Under the pieces are notes generated by a model. It was not told where the DNA came from and searched no databases. It saw nothing but the letters and a program-made list of their open reading frames with translations. Shown here piece after piece: positions 16,482-23,762 of a DNA stretch of 64,000 nucleotides (within the stretch, counting starts at the first letter, position 1; each line of letters begins with the position of its first letter). The position numbers and the translations under genes are program-made. Where the stretch lies: positions 372,001-436,000 of the forward strand of contig NZ_FRAM01000002.1 in assembly GCF_900142325.1 (NCBI RefSeq), written 5' to 3'. This DNA comes from Epilithonimonas mollis (GTDB lineage Bacteria; Bacteroidota; Bacteroidia; Flavobacteriales; Weeksellaceae).

Positions 16482-17238
16482 ATTCTGTTTCGATTATGAT
16501 GTTTTCATCTTTGTTTTTGAACTGATGATCTTTATCCATCATTTCCTGAAGGTTTAGTTTTACTTCGATGGTTTTATCATCCAGCTTTTTTATCCAATCA
16601 TGCTGACCTCTGACAGACTTGATTTTTTTATCAAATACAAGCTTGTTGGTAATATCAATCTGAATCATTCCCAGCATCGATTCAATATTTTCTTTGTCTC
16701 CGCCGTTAGACTTATCTCCCGTTCTGAAAATATTCTGTAAATCTTCCTGAGACAGCATCAGATTTTTAGTTTCAATCTTTAAAATTTTCCCGTCCCAATT
16801 ATCAAAAGAAGAATTATTCATCAGCGCAGCGTCTTTTCCCATCAGTGTTCCTACAGATGCGATTTCTTCCTTTGTTAGAGCTTCTGATTTTACGGAAAAC
16901 CCAGAGAATTTTTCATCGGCAAAATTTCCTTTCATAAAGATTTTTTTCATCAGTTTGATAGAGTCCGGATTAGTCGTCACCTTCCCTTCATCTTTTTGAA
17001 AGTCATAGAGCGTTCGCCATTCTTTCGGATAGTTTTCCATTTTCATGAAATCATTATTCTGATTGAGAGAATCCGGCATAAAACCCTTCATCATTTCCAG
17101 AGCCTGAGACATATCCATATCGGTTGCAAAGCTCATTTTTTTGTCCGAGTAGTAATGATTAATGGTGGAAATAGAGCAGGAATGCAGTGTCATAATCCCA
17201 ATTGCGAGAATCACAAGGTTGCGGATAAGTTTTTTCAT
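16480..17238 (-). CDS. Hypothetical lipoprotein, 252 aa
   Basis: Not recognised. A lipobox TLHSCSIS near residue 21 indicates a lipoprotein. The mature part is rich in Lys, Asp and Met (MSFATDMDMSQALEMMKGFM near the start) and has no Cys or obvious catalytic motif. The C-terminal HDWIKKLDDKTIEVKLNLQE looks like the end of a beta domain. It stands alone, convergent with the DUF6702-like gene, upstream of nothing transcribed with it. Confidence 0.7.
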   Translation of the reverse strand: MKKLIRNLVILAIGIMTLHSCSISTINHYYSDKKMSFATDMDMSQALEMMKGFMPDSLNQNNDFMKMENYPKEWRTLYDFQKDEGKVTTNPDSIKLMKKIFMKGNFADEKFSGFSVKSEALTKEEIASVGTLMGKDAALMNNSSFDNWDGKILKIETKNLMLSQEDLQNIFRTGDKSNGGDKENIESMLGMIQIDITNKLVFDKKIKSVRGQHDWIKKLDDKTIEVKLNLQEMMDKDHQFKNKDENIIIETE

Positions 17239-17309
17239 ATTAATAATTAATTTTGCCTTGCTGTAGCGAATTTAAACTTAATGAAAATTATGGTTTTTCA
17301 AATTTAATC

Positions 17310-18047
17310 TTAATGGCAGTTCGTATGATCTGTATGGAAATCTTTCGAATTATGATTCACCTTCAGTGATTCTGATTTTGGAGAAATGTAAGGAATTCCA
17401 AGTTCCAATCCTCTCAGAATGAATAATCCGCCCAGGCAGATCATCATCACTGGAATGACTTTTAATATTCTTAGCCGGAATGCTGTCGTTATAAAATTTC
17501 CCAGAAGAACGACTGCGAACATAAAAGGAAAAGTCCCGATCCCGAAAAGAAACATAAAAAGTGAACCTTGCCAGATTCCGCCAGTTGCCAAAGAAGCGGT
17601 TAATGCCATATAAACCATTCCGCATGGTAAGAATCCGTTCAGGACTCCGGTTGCAAGACGGGATTTGTAATCCGGACGCTGAAGAATTTTTCCAAGCTGC
17701 ATTTTTACTTTCAGCAACGCTTTGGAAATGAAAGGAATCTTAGAAGCAAAATCTTTTCCGCCAAAAGAAAATATGGCCATGATGATCAGTAAAACACCAA
17801 CAAAAACCGTCAGATATTTCTGAAATCCGGCGAGTTCAAAACTCTGTCCGATAATTCCCAACACTGCGCCGAGAATAGAATAGGTCAATATTCTGCCTAA
17901 CTGATAAGTGATATTCTGCAGATAGTAATTAGCTTTCTGATTTTTGGTAAGTCCCATCGACAGGGCAATAGGTCCACACATCCCGATGCAGTGAAACCCG
18001 GAAGCGAATCCCAAACCAACTGCCGATATGATGAGCGCTATTTCCAT
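17310..18047 (-). CDS. Sulfite exporter TauE/SafE-family membrane protein of the cbb3 cluster
   Basis: A 245-residue protein with about six membrane helices. The first contains FASGFHCIGMCGPIALSMG, the Cys-rich signature of the TauE/SafE (DsbD-like, UreH_2) group that accompanies cbb3 oxidase genes. The C-terminus is His-rich (HNSKDFHTDHTNCH), suggesting metal binding. It overlaps the FixH gene by ten bases. Its place in the cco operon suggests a part in copper or thiol handling during oxidase assembly; that is inference. Confidence 0.82.
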   Translation of the reverse strand: MEIALIISAVGLGFASGFHCIGMCGPIALSMGLTKNQKANYYLQNITYQLGRILTYSILGAVLGIIGQSFELAGFQKYLTVFVGVLLIIMAIFSFGGKDFASKIPFISKALLKVKMQLGKILQRPDYKSRLATGVLNGFLPCGMVYMALTASLATGGIWQGSLFMFLFGIGTFPFMFAVVLLGNFITTAFRLRILKVIPVMMICLGGLFILRGLELGIPYISPKSESLKVNHNSKDFHTDHTNCH

Positions 18048-18487
18048 AAAATGTCATAATCTACCTGATAAGGTTTTTTATTGGCTGACCATTTTAGCTT
18101 CAAAGTATAAGAACCCGGACTAATGACTTTTCTTGGAATAATAAAAGTATTGCTTTCTAATGTGATTTCTTTTTTGACATCAAGGTTAGAATCTTCTGTT
18201 CTGAACAATACAAAACTTACTTTTTTGCCATCAGGCTTTATGTTTTCAGGAAAAGTGATTTGTATACCGTCGGCTGTGGATTTATAAACAGGCGGTGTTT
18301 CCAGCTTGGCAGCATTATCTTTAGCATCGATAATCTGTTGGTATTCCAATTCTTCTTCATAATAATTGTTGGAAATCATATCGGCATTTTGTTTCCCCAT
18401 CGGGAATACAAAAATCAGAAACAAAATGAATATTATAAAACATCCCAATGCGATCGCCAATCCGTGTCCCCAATGTAATTTTTTCAT
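18038..18487 (-). CDS. ccoH: FixH/CcoH-family oxidase assembly protein
   Basis: One N-terminal membrane helix (ALGCFIIFILFLIFVFPM) and a periplasmic Ig-like domain of about 100 residues. The conserved NNYYEEELEYQQIIDAK after the helix is typical of FixH of Bacteroidota. CcoH assists assembly or stability of the cbb3 oxidase. It stands between ccoG (12 bases upstream) and the TauE/SafE-like gene, which it overlaps. Confidence 0.88.
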   Translation of the reverse strand: MKKLHWGHGLAIALGCFIIFILFLIFVFPMGKQNADMISNNYYEEELEYQQIIDAKDNAAKLETPPVYKSTADGIQITFPENIKPDGKKVSFVLFRTEDSNLDVKKEITLESNTFIIPRKVISPGSYTLKLKWSANKKPYQVDYDILWK

Positions 18488-18499
18488 TCTGATCTTTTA

Positions 18500-19951
18500 T
18501 TAAAATTGAAATTTGAAAGGTCCTTCAAAATAAGTATTATAAGAGTCCAGCAGTTCCCCGTTCATATCATAAACGCCAAGTTTCAGATTTTGTTTTGATA
18601 GTTTGATCTGACTCTGAGGAAAGCTTACATTGATAGTTCCTTTTATCATAGCGTCCCTTTTCAGTACAATTCTGTTGGAAGCACTGGAAGTGATTTCGCC
18701 ATTTTCAGGCTCAATAATTTTAATGATGACCGTTTTTGTCTCATTGGACTTATTGAGGAAAGTATAGTTGTATGTATTGGTGATTTTTCCATCTCTCAAG
18801 AAGAATGTTGATCCAGGAGGTTTCAGGAATTTGGCTTCCATTTCTCCTCTGTTATAAAGCAGATAGCCCAAAAATCCTACAAGCAAAGACAAAATCACGC
18901 TGTAGATTTTCATTTTACCGGAGAATTTGAAACGTTGTTGTTCTTCGATTTCTTTTTCAGAGGCATAACGGATTAACCCAGTCGGTAAACCCACTTTTAC
19001 CATTACTTCATCACAAGCATCAATACAAGCCGTACAGTTGACACATTCCATCTGCAAACCATCACGGATGTCAATTCCGGTGGGGCAGACAACCACACAT
19101 TGCTTACAGTCGATACAATCACCTTTTCCTACAGATCTTCTATCTTCTCCTTTTTTCCATTTTGAACGGTTTTCTCCTCTTTTATGATCATAGAAAACAT
19201 TGATGGTTTCTTTGTCAATCAATACACCCTGCAGTCTTCCATATGGACAGACCATGGTACAGACCTGTTCCCTGAACCATGCAAAAACAAAATAAAATGC
19301 AGCAGTGAACAAGATCATCACCAAAAAGTTAGTAGGCTTTGCAAAAGGACCTTCCTGCATAATTCTGAATACTTCCTCATATCCGACAATATACATGAAC
19401 ATAATGTGGGTAATGACCAAAGAGATCACGATGAAGATCGACCATTTCAGTGAACGTTTCCAGATTTTTTCTGTATCCCAGCTTTGGTTGTCCAGTCTTA
19501 TCTGTTTATTTCTGTCTCCTTCTATTGCATATTCTATCCTGCGGAATATCATTTCTAAAAATATGGTCTGAGGACAGATCCATCCACAAAAAATCCTTCC
19601 GAAAGCAACGGTGAAAAGTATGATGAATATCAATGATGTAATAGCACCCAATGCTAATATAAAAAAGTCCTGAGGGTAAAAAGGCTGACCGAAAATAAAA
19701 AACTGCCTGTCTATTATATTAAACATTAACAATGGATTCCCATTGAATTTAAGGAATGGCAGCGTAAAATAGATGGCTAACAGGAGAATGCTTACGAGAA
19801 CTCGGTAATTGGTATATTTTCCCTTAGGTTTTCTTGGATAAACCCAGCGTCTTTTTCCGGTATTATCCATTGTACCAACAGAGTCTCTGAATGTTTCAGC
19901 TTCTACGACCCAGCTTTCTGCTTCGTTGTATTTTTTTTCTGTTGTACTCAT
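18500..19951 (-). CDS. ccoG: Cytochrome c oxidase accessory protein CcoG (RdxA/FixG)
   Basis: A membrane iron-sulfur protein needed for copper delivery to the cbb3 oxidase; CcoG of Rhodobacter reduces Cu(II). The N-terminal half holds several membrane helices with FCGWICPQTIFLEM. A double 4Fe-4S ferredoxin motif follows (CIDCKQCVVVCPTGIDI and CVNCTACIDACDEVM, around residues 280-330), then a C-terminal Ig-like periplasmic domain. The length of 483 residues is normal. A long hairpin separates it from ccoP, so it may be transcribed less than the structural genes. Confidence 0.94.
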   Translation of the reverse strand: MSTTEKKYNEAESWVVEAETFRDSVGTMDNTGKRRWVYPRKPKGKYTNYRVLVSILLLAIYFTLPFLKFNGNPLLMFNIIDRQFFIFGQPFYPQDFFILALGAITSLIFIILFTVAFGRIFCGWICPQTIFLEMIFRRIEYAIEGDRNKQIRLDNQSWDTEKIWKRSLKWSIFIVISLVITHIMFMYIVGYEEVFRIMQEGPFAKPTNFLVMILFTAAFYFVFAWFREQVCTMVCPYGRLQGVLIDKETINVFYDHKRGENRSKWKKGEDRRSVGKGDCIDCKQCVVVCPTGIDIRDGLQMECVNCTACIDACDEVMVKVGLPTGLIRYASEKEIEEQQRFKFSGKMKIYSVILSLLVGFLGYLLYNRGEMEAKFLKPPGSTFFLRDGKITNTYNYTFLNKSNETKTVIIKIIEPENGEITSSASNRIVLKRDAMIKGTINVSFPQSQIKLSKQNLKLGVYDMNGELLDSYNTYFEGPFKFQF

Positions 19952-19960
19952 ATCATTTTA

Positions 19961-20047
19961 GATAAAAAAAGAGATTGTCCCGAAAATGAATTATAAATCC
20001 TTTTCAAACATCATTCCGGAAGAATAATGTTTTTGACAATCTCTTTT
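19961..20047 (-). terminator. Nested hairpin/terminator between ccoP and ccoG
   Basis: A 13-bp outer stem AAAAGAGATTGTC / GACAATCTCTTTT enclosing 55 bases, which contain a second imperfect hairpin (AACATTATTCTTCCGGAATGATGTT region). On the minus strand it ends in a run of Ts. It may attenuate expression of the downstream assembly genes relative to the oxidase subunits. Confidence 0.7.
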
Positions 20048-20054
20048 ATATGTA

Positions 20055-20939
20055 TTAATTAGATTTTTCCCAATGAGCTTCTGTTCCCTGAGGAGCAGCA
20101 CCTCCTTGTGCAGGAGTAATAGGAGCTTGTTCCTGGTTAATGTGATAGACATAAGCCGCAACTTTTTCTATATCATTACCGGTAAGAACACCATTTTTAC
20201 CCCAAGCCTGCATCGTTGGATTATTTTTACTTCCGTTTTCAACCATATAAAAAACATTTTTGAACAAAGTTTTTTCAGGCTGATTGATCCAGAAACCGTC
20301 AGTAAGATTTGGTCCGATTCCTCCTTTTCCTCCTTCACCATGACAAGTTACACAATTGGTCTGGAAGATTACTTTCCCTTCTTCTACATTATCTTCGGAG
20401 AATTTTGCCGTTTCGATGGTAGCCTGCGGAACCGTTTTCATATAGTCTTCTACAGCTGCGATCTGCTCTTTATATTCCTGGTCATATTCTTTATAGGGGT
20501 GAGCAAAATCCGTAAGGAAGTATGATGTAACATACAACACACAATAAGCAACACCAAAGTAGAAAAGGCCTAGCCACCATTTTGGAAGCTGATTGTCTAA
20601 CTCCATAATACCATCAAAACCATGGTCGATAAGCATGTCTTTTTCTTCCTTTTCAGATTGACTCTTGAATGCGCCGTTCCAAAGATATTTGAAATAAGGA
20701 ATCTGAGTTTCTGCAAGATAAGCCGCTTTTTCTTCGTCGGTCATTTTCTTGAATTTCTCATTTTCTATCAGATCACCAATAGCAGTCTGGATAAAAACTA
20801 CAATGATACTGATCACGGCTGTTCCCAAGAAGTATTTGGATGTCAGAAAATCAGATGTCTGAGCAAACATATAAAACACAACAAGCAATAATCCCAGAAC
20901 GATTAAAATATTAATATAAGCGGGTGTTCTTCTTTTCAT
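20055..20939 (-). CDS. ccoP: cbb3-type cytochrome c oxidase subunit III (monoheme CcoP)
   Basis: The electron-entry subunit of the cbb3 oxidase. Two membrane helices at the N-terminus (near residues 9-27 and 36-54) and a third near 120-140 precede one class I cytochrome c domain with a single heme site CVTCH, and an axial Met probably in NNPTMQAWG. Proteobacterial CcoP normally has two CxxCH sites; only one is visible here. The protein ends in a Pro/Gln-rich tail. It is preceded by the small CcoQ-like gene. Confidence 0.92.
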   Translation of the reverse strand: MKRRTPAYINILIVLGLLLVVFYMFAQTSDFLTSKYFLGTAVISIIVVFIQTAIGDLIENEKFKKMTDEEKAAYLAETQIPYFKYLWNGAFKSQSEKEEKDMLIDHGFDGIMELDNQLPKWWLGLFYFGVAYCVLYVTSYFLTDFAHPYKEYDQEYKEQIAAVEDYMKTVPQATIETAKFSEDNVEEGKVIFQTNCVTCHGEGGKGGIGPNLTDGFWINQPEKTLFKNVFYMVENGSKNNPTMQAWGKNGVLTGNDIEKVAAYVYHINQEQAPITPAQGGAAPQGTEAHWEKSN

Positions 20940-20957
20940 GATTAATTATCTTTTAAA

Positions 20958-21152
20958 TTACAAAGTTTGGTTCTCGTCTTCATCTTTTTCCAGTGGTGCA
21001 TTTTCTTCTTCACTATAATATTTTTTTGGTCTGTTAATAACAATATAAACGACAACCAAAAAGAACAAGATGAAGATGATCATGGCCAAAGTCTGGAAAA
21101 AACCTGCATTTTCCACATTGGAGACGATGTCTTTAAAACTTTGCGGAATCAT
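20958..21152 (-). CDS. ccoQ: CcoQ-like small subunit of cbb3 oxidase
   Basis: A 64-residue protein with one membrane helix (TLAMIIFILFFLVVVYIVI) and an acidic C-terminus (ENAPLEKDEDENQTL). Size, topology and position between CcoNO and CcoP match CcoQ, which stabilises the oxidase. Sequence conservation in this family is weak, so the call rests mostly on context. Confidence 0.8.
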   Translation of the reverse strand: MIPQSFKDIVSNVENAGFFQTLAMIIFILFFLVVVYIVINRPKKYYSEEENAPLEKDEDENQTL

Positions 21153-21163
21153 TTTATTTAATT

Positions 21164-23449
21164 TTAATTACTAGCAGTTTTTACTTCTGTAGTTTTAATA
21201 TCGGTACCTAATCTCTGCAGGTAAGATATCAATGCTACGATCTCTCTCTTCTCAAGTGGTACAAATTGCTCGCCAGCTTTTGCTTTATTGGCTTTTGACT
21301 CATCAAAAGATTTTTTCACATCATCCGCTTCTGCAAAAATATTTTTAACGATCGCATTGGCCTGATTGTTCATCCAGGAATCCATAGAGTCAATCTGAGC
21401 TTTCGTATAAGGAACATCAAAAGAATTTTTCATCAGTTCCAGCTTAGCTTTTGTCTTGCTTCTGTCAAGTGTATTTTCGATTAACCACGGGTATCTCGGC
21501 ATGATAGAGCCGGCCGATGTTGATCTTGGGTTATACATATGCTTGAAGTGCCAAGAATCTGGTCTTGCACCACCTTCTCTGTGCAAATCCGGGCCAGTTC
21601 TTTTGGAACCCCATAAGAATGGTCTGTCATAAATGAATTCTCCTGCTTTAGAATATTGGCCGTTCTTACCGTTAAATCTTACAACTTCATCACGGAAAGG
21701 ACGGATCATCTGAGAGTGACAAGCATTACAGCCTTCGCGGATATAGATGTCTCTACCTTCTAATTCCAGCGGAGAATAAGGTTTTACAGCAGAAATGGTA
21801 GGGACATTATCCTTCACGAATATTGTTGGAAGAATTTCTAATGCGCCACCAATTGCTAATACTATAAAAGATAAAATTGATAAATAAAGCGGTGTTCTTT
21901 CTAACCAAAGATGGAAAGTTTCGCCTTCTTTTCTGCCTTTTTTCACATTTGCCAAAGCTGGTGCTTCTGCCGGAACTTCTTTTTGGAAAGAACCTTTTCT
22001 TGCTGTTGCAATAAGGTTAACAACCATAAGAATTGCTCCGGTGAAATATAATAAACCACCCACAAATCTCATTTTGAAATATGGAAGTATTGCCGTTACA
22101 GTATCAAGCCAGTTTTTATAAACTAAAGTTCCATCAGGATTAAATTGTTTCCACATCAACCCCTGAGTAAATCCGGAGATATACAATGGAACCGCATAAA
22201 AGATGATCCCGAAAGTTCCCAACCAGAAATGCCAGTTAGCCAATTTTACAGACCATAGTTTGGTTCTCCACATGATTGGAACTAAATAATAAATTACACC
22301 AAATGCCATGAATCCGTTCCAGCCGAGTGCACCTAAGTGAACGTGACCAATAACCCAGTCGGTAAAGTGACCAACTTTGTTTACAGTTTTAGTGGCTAAA
22401 AGCGGTCCCTCAAAAGTTGCCATACCATAACAAGTAACAGCCACCACGAAGAATTTAAGCACAGGATTTTCTCTTACTTTATCCCAGGCTCCTCTTAGTG
22501 TAAGAAGTCCATTCAACATTCCTCCCCACGACGGTGCAATCAGCATTATCGAAAAACCTGTTCCGACAGCCTGAGCCCATGCCGGTAAAGCTGTATATTG
22601 TAAATGGTGAGGACCTGCCCAGATATATACAAAGATTAATGACCAGAAGTGGATAATTGATAATTTGTATGAAAAAACGGGTCTGTCTGCAGCTTTTGGC
22701 ACAAAGTAATACATCATACCTAGAACTGGTGTTGTCAGGAAAAATGCCACTGCATTATGACCATACCACCATTGTACCAAGGCATCTTTGACACCTGCAT
22801 AAGCTGAATATGATTTCCATCCCGTGAAAGATAATGGGATTTCTAAGTTATTGAAGATGTGAAGCATTGCAACCGCAACCCAGGTTCCGATGTAAAACCA
22901 GATTGCAACGTACAAGTGCCGAACTCTTCTGATTGCAATTGTAGCAAACATATTGATACCAAAAATGACCCATACCAGCGTGATCAAAATATCAATAGGC
23001 CACTCATGTTCTGCGTATTCTTTGGAAGTATTGATACCCATAAAGAATGTAATCACCACAGAAACAAGCATTAGTTGCCAGCCCCAGAAATGAACCCAAG
23101 ACAATGTGTCACTCCACATCCTTGTTTTCAATAATCTCTGGATTGAATAATAAAATCCGGAGAAGAAGCTGTTTCCTACAAATGCGAAAATTACCGCACT
23201 TGTGTGAAGCATTCTAATACGTCCGAACCCAAATGCACCTTGAGAATTAACCAATCCTTGCAAACCTTCGCTACGCAAAGTTCTTATGGTCGGGTCATCT
23301 GTTCCCAAGAAAAATTCAGGCAATTCAGGATAAAATAGTAACAACGCAGCTGTAAGTCCTAATAAAAAACCTACCAAACCGAAAACAACCGTCGCAATTA
23401 GAAAGGCGCGAACGATCCCGTTGTCATAACTAAATTTTTGTGTTTCCAT
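21164..23449 (-). CDS. ccoNO: Fused cbb3-type cytochrome c oxidase subunits I and II (CcoN-CcoO)
   Basis: The N-terminal 500 residues are the heme-copper catalytic subunit with 12 or more membrane helices and conserved His segments (WWYGHNAVAFFLT, IWAGPHHLQYTALP, DWVIGHVHLGALGWNG). After a linker and another helix, the C-terminal 180 residues are the CcoO monoheme cytochrome with CNACHSQMIRPFRDEV. In Proteobacteria these are two genes; the fusion is the usual Bacteroidota form. The ATG giving METQKFSYDNG is preferred to a TTG fifteen bases upstream that touches the ccoS stop. This is the terminal oxidase for low-oxygen respiration. Confidence 0.95.
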   Translation of the reverse strand: METQKFSYDNGIVRAFLIATVVFGLVGFLLGLTAALLLFYPELPEFFLGTDDPTIRTLRSEGLQGLVNSQGAFGFGRIRMLHTSAVIFAFVGNSFFSGFYYSIQRLLKTRMWSDTLSWVHFWGWQLMLVSVVITFFMGINTSKEYAEHEWPIDILITLVWVIFGINMFATIAIRRVRHLYVAIWFYIGTWVAVAMLHIFNNLEIPLSFTGWKSYSAYAGVKDALVQWWYGHNAVAFFLTTPVLGMMYYFVPKAADRPVFSYKLSIIHFWSLIFVYIWAGPHHLQYTALPAWAQAVGTGFSIMLIAPSWGGMLNGLLTLRGAWDKVRENPVLKFFVVAVTCYGMATFEGPLLATKTVNKVGHFTDWVIGHVHLGALGWNGFMAFGVIYYLVPIMWRTKLWSVKLANWHFWLGTFGIIFYAVPLYISGFTQGLMWKQFNPDGTLVYKNWLDTVTAILPYFKMRFVGGLLYFTGAILMVVNLIATARKGSFQKEVPAEAPALANVKKGRKEGETFHLWLERTPLYLSILSFIVLAIGGALEILPTIFVKDNVPTISAVKPYSPLELEGRDIYIREGCNACHSQMIRPFRDEVVRFNGKNGQYSKAGEFIYDRPFLWGSKRTGPDLHREGGARPDSWHFKHMYNPRSTSAGSIMPRYPWLIENTLDRSKTKAKLELMKNSFDVPYTKAQIDSMDSWMNNQANAIVKNIFAEADDVKKSFDESKANKAKAGEQFVPLEKREIVALISYLQRLGTDIKTTEVKTASN

Positions 23450-23464
23450 ATGTACAAATAGCAA

Positions 23465-23650
23465 TTATTCTTTTTCGTTTTTTGGAGTTTCAATCTCCTT
23501 GTCTGGTTTCACTTCGTCGTCAAATAAAATTCTGACTGCCGGTGATTCATCATCTTCAAATTGTCCCTTTTTTGCTCCAATTATAAAGATAACCAAGAAG
23601 ATAGCAGCTAAAGAAACGCTGCAAATAATCATTAAATAGAGAATCTCCAT
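23465..23650 (-). CDS. ccoS: cbb3-type oxidase assembly protein CcoS
   Basis: A small protein of 61 residues with one N-terminal helix (MEILYLMIICSVSLAAIFL), then GAKKGQFEDDESPAVRILFDDE, the conserved CcoS stretch. CcoS is required for heme and copper insertion into the oxidase. The ATG is chosen over a TTG four codons earlier because MEILYL starts the conserved part. It is the first gene of the cco structural operon. Confidence 0.9.
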   Translation of the reverse strand: MEILYLMIICSVSLAAIFLVIFIIGAKKGQFEDDESPAVRILFDDEVKPDKEIETPKNEKE

Positions 23651-23659
23651 ACTCGATCG

Positions 23660-23667
23660 CAAATTTA
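23660..23667 (-). promoter_or_regulatory. Candidate -7 box of the cco operon
   Basis: TAAATTTG on the minus strand, nine bases before the ccoS ATG. A second TAAATTTG lies at 23683-23690 and might instead be the -7 or supply the -33 TTTG (15-base spacing, slightly short). Confidence 0.5.
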
Positions 23668-23700
23668 AGCCAAAACTGTCGTCAAATTTAGTGAAAATTA

Positions 23701-23714
23701 CTGACTTTAGTCAG
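23701..23714. promoter_or_regulatory. FNR-type palindrome upstream of the cco operon
   Basis: CTGACTTTAGTCAG is a perfect dyad (CTGAC-N4-GTCAG) close to the Crp/Fnr-family consensus TTGAC-N4-GTCAA. It lies 51 bases before the ccoS ATG, upstream of the candidate -7 boxes, where an activator would bind. A Crp/Fnr regulator is encoded 2.5 kb away beyond ccoI. Confidence 0.6.
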
Positions 23715-23762
23715 AATGGTAGAAATATGGATAATTTATAATCGCTCTAAATAATAAGTGTT

